This document shows positions 18,118-25,915 of a stretch of DNA of 39,188 nt, one piece after another (positions within the stretch are counted from its first letter, which is position 1; each line of letters starts with the position of its first letter). The stretch comes from SAR202 cluster bacterium Io17-Chloro-G4 (GTDB lineage: Bacteria > Chloroflexota > Dehalococcoidia > Lucifugimonadales > UBA3495): assembly GCA_002816455.1 (NCBI GenBank), contig MUCR01000064.1, positions 1-39,188 on the forward strand, given 5' to 3'. A program made the translations under genes and the position numbers. Below the pieces are notes generated by a model. It made no database searches. It worked only from the letters and a program-made list of their open reading frames with translations, and had not been told where the DNA came from.

Positions 18118-19110
18118 ATGATTAATCCCCAGGTATTCGTCTCCCGCCGAATTTTCCCCGAAGCCTTGGACCTGCTTAGCCAAGTTGCAGAGGTTGAGGT
18201 TTGGCCCGAGGAACTTCCGCCCAACGCCGGGGAGCTTGAGAACAAGATTGCCAATGCCGATGGTGTCTTGACCACCATCATGGACCGCGTCGACGCTCCG
18301 CTGCTGGCCAAGGCACCTCGGCTAAAAGTAATTAGCCAGCTTGCGGTGGGCTTAGACAACGTAGATGTGGCCGAGGCCTCACGCCGAGGGATCCTTGTAG
18401 GCTACACCCCCGGCATTCTGTCCAAAGCTACGGCGGACGTGGGCTTTGCTTTGTTGTTGTCCGCCGCACGGCGCATTGGTGAGAGCGAGCGCTGGGTGCG
18501 TGCCGGCGGCTGGGAGATGTCCTTCCATCCCATGTATTGGCTGGGCGCGGAGGTGAACGGCGCAACATTGGGCATCGTCGGGTTGGGCCAGATTGGCCTC
18601 GAGATGGCCAAAAGAGGTCTGGGATTCGACATGAGGGTCATTTACCACTCCCGTACCAGGAAGCTAGAGCTTGAAGAGCGGTATGGCCTGGAATACGTGG
18701 CGCCCCAAGTATTGCTCAGCGAAAGCGACTTCGTCTCCCTGCACGTTCCATTGACGCCGGAGACCCGCCATTTCATCGGCGAGCAGGAACTGCGCATGAT
18801 GAAGTCCACAGCCATTCTGATTAACCTGGCCCGTGGGCCGGTGGTGGACGCCAAGGCCCTTTACACCGCGCTCAACGAAAAGTGGATTCAGGCGGCGGCC
18901 TTGGATGTCACCGACCCGGAGCCCATTTCTCCGGACGACCCATTGTTGACCCTAAGCAACCTGGTCATATCGCCCCACATCGGCAGCGCCTCCGTCACCA
19001 CAAGGAAGGAGATGTGCATGATGGCGGCTAGAAACTTGGTAGCCGGACTGAAAGGCGAGCGGCTGGAAAATTGCGCCAATCCGGAACTTTACCCATCCAA
19101 GGGTTTATAA
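18118..19110 (+). CDS. D-isomer specific 2-hydroxyacid dehydrogenase
   Basis: LKVISQLAVGLDNVDVAEASRRGILVGYTPGIL; LGIVGLGQIGLEMAKR; NLARGPVVD; SPHIGSASVTTR. Confidence 0.93.
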   Translation: MINPQVFVSRRIFPEALDLLSQVAEVEVWPEELPPNAGELENKIANADGVLTTIMDRVDAPLLAKAPRLKVISQLAVGLDNVDVAEASRRGILVGYTPGILSKATADVGFALLLSAARRIGESERWVRAGGWEMSFHPMYWLGAEVNGATLGIVGLGQIGLEMAKRGLGFDMRVIYHSRTRKLELEERYGLEYVAPQVLLSESDFVSLHVPLTPETRHFIGEQELRMMKSTAILINLARGPVVDAKALYTALNEKWIQAAALDVTDPEPISPDDPLLTLSNLVISPHIGSASVTTRKEMCMMAARNLVAGLKGERLENCANPELYPSKGL

Positions 19111-19147
19111 ATATGGGGAGATTGGGAACCAGCGGTGTCTGGAGGAA

Positions 19148-19215
19148 CTCACCGCAGAGAACGCGGAGTTAAGAACGAACGAAATCTCGGCGGCCTCTGC
19201 GAACTCTGCGGTAAA
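19148..19215. repeat. GCAGAG-type inverted repeat, copy 5
   Basis: CTCACCGCAGAGAACGCGGAG ... CCTCTGCGAACTCTGCGGTAAAT. Confidence 0.8.
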
Positions 19216-19296
19216 TATGATGACCCAGGGGAACCAAGCGCCCAAAACGCCACAAGCGCTGGTTGGAAGCGGGTCAGGGGTGTGGACAATTTGCGG

Positions 19297-19384
19297 CGGA
19301 GAGGGCGGGATTCGAACCCGCGAGAAGCTGGTGGCCCCTACGCGATTTCCAGTCGCGCCCGTTCGTCCACTCCGGCACCTCTCC
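19297..19384 (-). tRNA. tRNA-Ser (GGA anticodon)
   Basis: Minus strand GGAGAGGTGCCGGAGTGGACGAACGGGCGCGACTGGAAATCGCG...GCGGGTTCGAATCCCGCCCTCTCCG; 7-bp acceptor, long variable arm, G discriminator, CCA not encoded. Confidence 0.96.
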
Positions 19385-19727
19385 GTAATAATCCCGGGAA
19401 GAACCCGTAAAAAACCGCAGAATCCAAACCCGCTTTTTGCCATCCCAGAAGCACGGTCAGTAACGGGCCCAGTCCACGGTACTCAGACATTATATTCAAC
19501 GCTCGGTGGGACTGTCCACCCGCACGCAATTGATTCCCGCTTTCGGAAGTCATTCCGGCGTCCGAATTTCGGGGCTTTGAATGGCCGTCCCTTGTACCCT
19601 ATAATGATTGGCTGAATGCTCCCCTAAATGTTCAATGCTAGCGAATAGACTGGGGAATTCAGGCGGGGCGATCCCCAGTGTGGGAGCAAGACCAAATCAG
19701 CAATCACTTACAGGAGCGGGAATTTTT

Positions 19728-20051
19728 ATGGCCGACGCAGGCTACGTAAAAGTCGCACAACTAGACGAACTGTCCCCCGGGGAGATGATGATGGTGGAGA
19801 TGGGAGCCGAAAGGATCTTATTGGCCAATGTAGACGGGAACATTCACGCGGTCGAGGACATCTGCTCCCACGCTTACGCGTCCCTTTCCGAGGGAGACCT
19901 CAACGGTCAGGAAGTGGAGTGCCCGCTCCACGGCGCAGCCTTCGACCTGGCAACGGGAGAGCCGATCACACCACCGGCAACAGAGGCTGTAAAAGTATAT
20001 GAGCTGCGGGTGGAAGGCCAAGACATCTTGCTGGGTCCCGCCAAGTCCTAG
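19728..20051 (+). CDS. Rieske [2Fe-2S] ferredoxin-like protein
   Basis: CSHAYASLSEGDLNGQEVECPLHGAAFDLATG (CxH...CxxH); AGGAGCGG ribosome-binding site before ATG at 19728. Confidence 0.93.
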   Translation: MADAGYVKVAQLDELSPGEMMMVEMGAERILLANVDGNIHAVEDICSHAYASLSEGDLNGQEVECPLHGAAFDLATGEPITPPATEAVKVYELRVEGQDILLGPAKS

Positions 20052-20119
20052 ACGGCCGGATTAGGCTCTAAGTCCACCACCCGGAATCAGCGAATAACCT
20101 GTTCCGTTGGCTCCCAGCA

Positions 20120-20171
20120 ACCGCCTCTTCATTTACCAAGGGACCAATCCCTTGGTAAATGAAGAGGCGGT
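20120..20171. terminator. Perfect 24-bp inverted repeat overlapping the 3' end of lepB
   Basis: ACCGCCTCTTCATTTACCAAGGGA / CCAA / TCCCTTGGTAAATGAAGAGGCGGT between convergent genes; no T-tract. Confidence 0.65.
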
Positions 20172-20750
20172 ATTCAGGATTTCCGCCTGGGAGAAGGGCC
20201 AGTAGACCACCCACACCTTGCCCAAGATGTTCTCTTCCGGCACGGCGCCCCAACTTCGCGAGTCGTTGCTGCTTCGGCGGTTGTCACCCATTACGAAATA
20301 TTCACCATCACCCATTAGCACTGGCGCCGACCTGGACCTGTCGTGAGAGGTTAAGTAGGGCTCTTCCAATACCACGCCGTCAATATAGGGTATGCCCGAG
20401 ACCACTTCCACTTCCTCACCAGGCAGGCCAATCACCCTTTTGACGAAGTCCTTGCTAGGGTCTCGGGGGAAACGAAAGACGATCACCTCGCCCCGTCTTG
20501 GCGGGTGGATGGCAAAGTGATTTGAGGGCGTGTTCTCGTCCCAAAAGGGAATAACTTTGGAAAGACGGCTGGTGTCCAGTTTAAAATAGACCAGCTTGTT
20601 GACCAGCAAGAATTGCCCGCTTTTGAGGCTGGGTAGCATGCTGGAACCATCTACTTTAAAATTCCTGACGCTTCCTTGGATGACCAAGAACACGATTAAG
20701 GCCAGGATGAGGGCTTCCGTTATTTCTCTTATGGCGCGTGACATGTGCAA
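20133..20750 (-). CDS. lepB: Signal peptidase I, copy 1
   Basis: VDGSSMLPSLKSGQFLLVNKLVY (catalytic Ser), DFVKRVIGLPGEEVEV (catalytic Lys), YFVMGDNRRSSNDSRSWG. Confidence 0.94.
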   Translation of the reverse strand: MHMSRAIREITEALILALIVFLVIQGSVRNFKVDGSSMLPSLKSGQFLLVNKLVYFKLDTSRLSKVIPFWDENTPSNHFAIHPPRRGEVIVFRFPRDPSKDFVKRVIGLPGEEVEVVSGIPYIDGVVLEEPYLTSHDRSRSAPVLMGDGEYFVMGDNRRSSNDSRSWGAVPEENILGKVWVVYWPFSQAEILNTASSFTKGLVPW

Positions 20751-21052
20751 CCGTCGGGTTAATTTCTAAGAAAGGCCTTTGGGATGGCTTGGTCGTAATA
20801 AGCTGAAAATAAATAGACCCGGGCTTAACCAACTCCGCCGCCCGGGCACATGGGCCATCAAAATTGTTGGGGTTCATTATATCATCGGCGGCGGCCCTGA
20901 ACCGGGTATCCTGGGCTGCGTTGTGTCTAAATAATCATCCTGATACAATCGGCGGCATCCAGCTAAAGTGGCTTAATCATCACCCAGGGCCTGCTTGCCC
21001 TGGGTAATTCCAGTAGTCACTCAGGACTAAGAAACTTGGAGAGGAACATTCT

Positions 21053-21955
21053 ATGAGTTGGAAGTTCGAAACGTTGAGCAAACCCCAGCGCGGTATCTCT
21101 GAAGGTCCGGTATGGGACGGCGAGGCCCTTTATTACACTCACATTCAAGCCAGCCGCATCTTGCGCTTCGACGTAAAAACCGAGGAGATCACCGAGGCGC
21201 AGGCAGGCACCAACCGGACCAACGGTCTTTGTTACGACGCCCAAGGAAGACTTTTCGGCTGCTGCTCCGGAGGACGCTCCATCGTGCGTTTCGACCCCGA
21301 CGGCACCACGTCAGTCATCGCTGACCGTTTGGATGGCGCAAGGATCAACACACCGAATGACTTGGTGGTTGACCGACAAGGCCGTATTTGGTTTACAAAC
21401 CCGTGGAATGCCGGAAACACCGACGCCACCGAAATCGAAGAGTTGGACAACCGCTCCGTGCTGATGGCCGCTCCGCAGGCTGATGGCACTTACACCGTTA
21501 CCAGATCCACCTTCGACACCACCATGCCCAACGGTATCCTGGTTTCCATAGATCAAAGCACCTTGTACGTTGCGGAGAGCAATAGCGACCGGAACGATAT
21601 CGACCGGGAATTGCGTGCCTATCCGATTAACGACGACGGTACCCTGGGAGCCTACCGGGTACTGCACGCTTTCAGCAAGGATTCCACCGGAGTGCATCGG
21701 GGCATCGACGGCATGTGCCTGGACATAGATGGTAATATCATCGCCACCGCCGGTTGGAACCGGGCGGGACCGGGGCCGCTGATTTACGTTTTCGCACCCA
21801 ACGGCAGGGTCATCGAGACCCACCGGACGCCCTGCGACATGCCCACCAACTGTTGTTTCGGTGGGCCCGACATGACCACGTTATTTATGACCAACCTAAA
21901 CGGCCAGCTTTTCCGGGCGAAGACGGACCGGATAGGCTGGGTCATGTATCCTTAG
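21053..21955 (+). CDS. SMP-30/gluconolactonase/LRE family protein
   Basis: SEGPVWDGEALYYTHIQASRILRFD ... NTPNDLVVDRQGRIWFTNP ... MPNGILVSIDQSTLYVAES. Confidence 0.9.
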   Translation: MSWKFETLSKPQRGISEGPVWDGEALYYTHIQASRILRFDVKTEEITEAQAGTNRTNGLCYDAQGRLFGCCSGGRSIVRFDPDGTTSVIADRLDGARINTPNDLVVDRQGRIWFTNPWNAGNTDATEIEELDNRSVLMAAPQADGTYTVTRSTFDTTMPNGILVSIDQSTLYVAESNSDRNDIDRELRAYPINDDGTLGAYRVLHAFSKDSTGVHRGIDGMCLDIDGNIIATAGWNRAGPGPLIYVFAPNGRVIETHRTPCDMPTNCCFGGPDMTTLFMTNLNGQLFRAKTDRIGWVMYP

Positions 21956-22010
21956 TTCGCGCTCAAAGCAATCCAGGTGACTCGAACGAGGTTTTTCATC
22001 AATTAAGAAT

Positions 22011-22097
22011 AATCACCGCAGAGATCACGGAGTTCGCAGAGAAATCCGATCGAAATTATCCTTAACTCTGCGTTCTCTGCGCGCTCTGCGGTAATAA
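22011..22097. repeat. GCAGAG-type inverted repeat, copy 6
   Basis: ATCACCGCAGAGATCACGGAGTTCGCAGAG ... CTCTGCGTTCTCTGCGCGCTCTGCGGTAAT. Confidence 0.85.
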
Positions 22098-22165
22098 TAC
22101 GAGTTTTTGCTGGCTTAGACTCCGTCGAGACCATCGTTAGATGCGAGGCGCAAGAAGGGAAATTA

Positions 22166-22513
22166 ATGTCGATAAGGGACCATGGTTTTGGCAGAAGACA
22201 ACTCCGCCAAGGAGGCGGGCGGGGCACCGGGGACGATCATGTGGACAGTATGTACGGCAGCACTGAGTTGTCTATCTACCGAACCCCAAACACCAAGCCC
22301 AAGGGATACGAAAGCCTCAAGGCGTTTGTGGAAGCTAAAGGTTGCGAGATCGTATTTACCAACGAAGCGCCTCCGGAGTTGAGCCGTCATGAGACCCTGC
22401 GCATCACTCATCAAAAGGCAGAGCCCATCCCAATTGAAGTGGTGACGCGAGCCCACCGCTGGGCGCACAACCGCAACTACCTACACAGCTTCTTCCGCCC
22501 CATGTATCAGTAG
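22166..22513 (+). CDS. Hypothetical protein
   Basis: 115-aa ORF ...MYGSTELSIYRTPNTKPKGYESLKAFVEAKGCEIVFTNEAPPEL...; only sizeable sense ORF in the gap, no family recognised; true start uncertain. Confidence 0.35.
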   Translation: MSIRDHGFGRRQLRQGGGRGTGDDHVDSMYGSTELSIYRTPNTKPKGYESLKAFVEAKGCEIVFTNEAPPELSRHETLRITHQKAEPIPIEVVTRAHRWAHNRNYLHSFFRPMYQ

Positions 22514-22678
22514 GGTATCGACACGATTTAGCCGAATATTTAGCCTGCCGGTTAAAGGCGGCCAACGTCGGAAAAGGATGGTCAAAATTGGGATTTGGCG
22601 CATTCTAACTAATGAGTAGGGTCCTCCCACTCGGTAGGATGCAGGCACTAACGCAACCAGTGATTCGGAGGCCAAGCA

Positions 22679-23353
22679 TCACGCTTTGGCGCACAAATAG
22701 GCGAACTCATCCTTGGCCGGGTCGGTCAACCGGCTGTATTCCATTATCACCGAGGCGTTTTTCGCCACTTGCTCACCGTCCAACTTGGCTATCAATGCTA
22801 GAGCCATGTCTATACCGGCGGACACTCCAGCCGAGGTGATGATTCCAGTTTGGCTGGCGCCGTCGACCAAATCCACCCACCTGGGCGACCCGTTCCAGTT
22901 CACCTTGGAGTTTTGCTCCAGCACCCAGGACCATGCTGTCTTGTTGCTGGTGGCTTCCTTGCCGTCTAGGATGCCGGTCTTCGCCAGGAGGCCAGCGCCG
23001 GTGCAGACAGTGGCGATAATATCAGCTTTTCCGCAGGCGGACTTTAGCGAGTCGATGAAGTCAGCATCGTTCACCAAATCCCGGGTTCCCTGGCCGCCGG
23101 GTATCAGCAGAATGTCGTAATCCACATCGTCGGTAAAACTGTGGTCCACCATCACCGCCGGGCCTGTTCCGCTTCCGGTGGCAACCGGTCCCTTGGCTTC
23201 CCCAAGGGTGATGACTTTATACAAAGGCTTGGACGAATCGGGTTTCGTCGGTTCGTCCGGATTGGTCGCAAAGGCAACTTGGAAAGCCTGTATCGGTCCC
23301 CACAAGTCCAAAGGGGCCATCTTGTCTATCACAACGGCGGCAACTGTTTTCAT
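22679..23353 (-). CDS. DJ-1/PfpI family protein
   Basis: MKTVAAVVIDKMAPLDLWGPIQAF; DYDILLIPGGQGTRDL; ADIIATVCTGAGLLAKTGILDGKEATSNK. Confidence 0.9.
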   Translation of the reverse strand: MKTVAAVVIDKMAPLDLWGPIQAFQVAFATNPDEPTKPDSSKPLYKVITLGEAKGPVATGSGTGPAVMVDHSFTDDVDYDILLIPGGQGTRDLVNDADFIDSLKSACGKADIIATVCTGAGLLAKTGILDGKEATSNKTAWSWVLEQNSKVNWNGSPRWVDLVDGASQTGIITSAGVSAGIDMALALIAKLDGEQVAKNASVIMEYSRLTDPAKDEFAYLCAKA

Positions 23354-23482
23354 GGATTTTCCTCACTGGCGGCTCGGGTAAATTTTCTAGTCATTTGCCA
23401 TCCTAGGCAGAATGTTCAAAGTCACGCCTGGAACTCCCTACGGGCCGGCCCACTAGATTGTTCTATATTAGGGAACGGTTCG

Positions 23483-23660
23483 CTAGGACTTCAACCGATT
23501 GAAGGCCGACAGGCGGTTTATACCATGCTCTTGGTCGAAATCGGGCGCGCTGAGCAACTGGCCGGTCATCGTCTCCGGTGTCTGCAAGGCTAGGAAGACG
23601 GCAGCCTCGGCGATGTCTTCGGGCAAACGCATCCGTTTGTGGACGTCTAAGAGGGAAATG
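23483..23660 (-). pseudogene. 5'-truncated short-chain dehydrogenase/reductase remnant (C-terminal tail only)
   Basis: SLLDVHKRMRLPEDIAEAAVFLALQTPETMTGQLLSAPDFDQEHGI resembles an SDR C-terminus; Rossmann and YxxxK regions absent; upstream sequence is a tRNA-like fragment. Confidence 0.6.
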
Positions 23661-23661
23661 G

Positions 23662-23725
23662 TGGTGAGCCCAGCAGGTGTCGCACTTGCGACCCGCCGGT
23701 TATGAGCCGATTGCTTTACCACTGA
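23662..23725 (-). pseudogene. Decayed partial copy of tRNA-Met (CAT)
   Basis: 55/64 identity by hand alignment to 24144-24207; stems broken by substitutions; CATAA loop and CCA retained. Confidence 0.8.
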
Positions 23726-24095
23726 CTGCCCTTTGAGCCAGTTTCAATAATCCGGTGACGGGAACCAGTTGCTCTTGCAACGGGTCGACACCAAGGTGAA
23801 ACAGTTGCAAAGTTGTAGCTCCCAATAGCGGAGTGACGCCTTGGGGCCCGAAGACTACTTGAGTGGTGCGCTCCCGGCCATCTAAGCGTAACCGCGCTTC
23901 ACCCACATCGTACTCCACGACGGTCTCGTCAGCGAGGCTATATGCGAACCGATCCACCGCCGTGATTCCCAAACCTTCCAATATCTCCCGTGGAAGGACA
24001 GTATCGCTTGACCCGGTATCAACCAGCGCTTCGACTTGAACGAATTGCCCGCCAGCTATGTCGCCGACATGAAGAGCTACTGAGAAGGTGCCCAT
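23700..24095 (-). CDS. Retropepsin-like (clan AA) aspartic protease-like protein
   Basis: MGTFSVALHVGD ... VQVEALVDTGSSDTVLPREILEGLGI ... RLRLDGRERTTQVVFGPQGVTPLLGATTLQLFHLGVDPLQEQLVPV; DTGSS active-site motif and a LLGATTL motif (ILG-like). Confidence 0.8.
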   Translation of the reverse strand: MGTFSVALHVGDIAGGQFVQVEALVDTGSSDTVLPREILEGLGITAVDRFAYSLADETVVEYDVGEARLRLDGRERTTQVVFGPQGVTPLLGATTLQLFHLGVDPLQEQLVPVTGLLKLAQRAVSGKAIGS

Positions 24096-24143
24096 CTGGC
24101 TCCCATGCAATTTAGAGCATTTTTTGGCTGGTGCGAAAATGCT

Positions 24144-24218
24144 TGGTGGGCCCGGCAGGTGTCGAACCTGCAACCCGTCGGTTATGAGCCGACTGCTCTA
24201 CCGCTGAGCTACGGGCCC
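24144..24218 (-). tRNA. tRNA-Met (CAT anticodon; tRNA-Ile2 not excluded), CCA encoded
   Basis: Minus strand GGGCCCGTAGCTCAGCGGTAGAGCAGTCGGCTCATAACCGACGGGTTGCAGGTTCGACACCTGCCGGGCCCACCA folds into a full cloverleaf. Confidence 0.96.
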
Positions 24219-24456
24219 AATTTGGATGCCTAAAAGAAGCTTATTCTCCGGTGCGGAAGGTGTCAATATAGTCTGGGTTCAGCTGTCCTCGTTCGTAACA
24301 GTGACCCGTACTAACAACAAGCCATGTACCAACCCGTGGTTCGACAGGCTCACCATGAGCGGAGTTTGTGGGGCAAACATGATTTGTGGGGTAGAAATTG
24401 TGGACTTTGTGAGGCAGAAATTGCGGAGATTGTGGGGCAAACGTCAGGGCTAAATC

Positions 24457-25806
24457 CTAAATCCCCAGTTGCTCTTTATAGTCGGAGTCCCAGGCGGCGA
24501 TTAAACCCCTTTCCAATGCTTGCTCAGGGTGTATTTTAGGGCTGGGTTCGCCGGTGGTTGGCACCGTGGCTATTACGGCGTCTTGGACCAATTCCCGGTA
24601 TGCGCCGTCGTCCACTCCTAGCAAGTCCTGGAGCAGCGTCTCGTTGTGCTGGCCGAACGTGGGTGAAGGGCCTTGAACCTTGAGCGGGCTCTTGGAAAAC
24701 TTGTATGGACGTCCAATAAATGGCCGGGTTCCCATATCCCGCTCCGGGGGATAAGTGACTCGTTCCAGAAATCCCCGGCTTTTGTAGTGAGGGTCGAAGT
24801 GAACATCTTTGCCGGTAAGCACCGGACCGGAAGGAATGCTCTGTCGCTGCATCAGGTGCATCAATTCGTACTTGTCCACGGTCGAAGTCCAGTTGGTGAT
24901 AATCTCGTCTAATTCGTCGTGGTTACGTTGCCTAGCCAAGATATCGACAAACCGCTGGTCTTGCGCCAGGTCTTGTTGGCCCAATAACCTGCAAAGCGAG
25001 CGCCACTGCTCATCGTCTCCCACAGAGAGCGTAATCCATTGGTCCTCGCCCAAGGCGCGGTAGCAACCCTGGGGAGCGCGGGTTTGGTGCCGATTGCCGA
25101 TCCTGGCGCCCTCTCGTCCATTAGCTATGGCGTCCATGATGTACTCGGAGGTGAACAGCACGCCAGCCTGGTACATACCCATGTCGACCCATTGGCCTTG
25201 GCCGGTCTTGTTCCGGTAGCGGAGGGCGGCGCCGATGGCGAATAGGGCCGTCCAGGTTGACAAGAAATCGACGAAAGACGCCCCGGCTTTGGCTGGCGGT
25301 CCATCCTGATAGCCGGTGATCCAGCAATGCCCGTGGGTCGCCTCCTGGGTGGTGGCTTGTGCGGGATATCCGGAATATGGACCGTCTCCATGGCCGTAGC
25401 CCGTATTCGACACCATGACCAAGTCCGGTTTAATATTGCGCAGGCTGGGGTAGTCTATACCCCAGCCACGCATCACCCGTGGCGTGAAATTCTCCATCAC
25501 CACATCGCTGACGCTGACCAACTGCTTAAACAATTCCCGGCCCCGCTCATCGGTCATGTCCAGGGTCAAAGAGCGCTTGCCTCGGTGGATCAAGTTATAA
25601 GTCGATGGCCGGTTCCACCAATCCTTGCCGTGTTCGCCTTCGGGGAACGCGCCGGCGTAGCCACCCGTGCGGGTAACATCGGGGCGGCCAGGCCCCTCGA
25701 CCTTGATGACTTCGGCCCCCATGTCCGCCAATAAGCCGCCGGTGTAGGGCAGGGCAAAAACGTAAGTAGAGTCCAAGACCCGGATTCCGTCCAATGGCAG
25801 TGTCAA
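24457..25806 (-). CDS. Family III CoA-transferase (CaiB/BaiF)
   Basis: IRVLDSTYVFALPYTGGLLADMGAEVIKVEGPGRPDVTR ... VVMENFTPRVMRGWGIDYPSL. Confidence 0.92.
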   Translation of the reverse strand: MTLPLDGIRVLDSTYVFALPYTGGLLADMGAEVIKVEGPGRPDVTRTGGYAGAFPEGEHGKDWWNRPSTYNLIHRGKRSLTLDMTDERGRELFKQLVSVSDVVMENFTPRVMRGWGIDYPSLRNIKPDLVMVSNTGYGHGDGPYSGYPAQATTQEATHGHCWITGYQDGPPAKAGASFVDFLSTWTALFAIGAALRYRNKTGQGQWVDMGMYQAGVLFTSEYIMDAIANGREGARIGNRHQTRAPQGCYRALGEDQWITLSVGDDEQWRSLCRLLGQQDLAQDQRFVDILARQRNHDELDEIITNWTSTVDKYELMHLMQRQSIPSGPVLTGKDVHFDPHYKSRGFLERVTYPPERDMGTRPFIGRPYKFSKSPLKVQGPSPTFGQHNETLLQDLLGVDDGAYRELVQDAVIATVPTTGEPSPKIHPEQALERGLIAAWDSDYKEQLGI

Positions 25807-25836
25807 CTTTTCTCGTTCCCTCGTTGCTTGACGTTA

Positions 25837-25906
25837 GGTTGCCACAGAGGCACAGAGGGCACGGAGTTTTTCTAAATCTCTGTGATCTCTGTGTCTCTTG
25901 GGTTAA
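25837..25906. repeat. GCAGAG-type inverted repeat, copy 7 (diverged)
   Basis: GTTGCCACAGAGGCACAGAGGGCACGGAG ... CTCTGTGATCTCTGTGTCTCTTGGGTTA. Confidence 0.7.
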
Positions 25907-25915
25907 TAATCTCGG

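Noticed and set aside
19135-19615. Plus-strand ORFs across 19135-19615
   Set aside because: Run through the GCAGAG repeat and the tRNA-Ser gene; no protein resemblance.
1921-22097. GCAGAG repeats considered as a CRISPR array
   Set aside because: Copies are kilobases apart, are inverted repeats with AT-rich centres, and show no regular spacers or cas genes.
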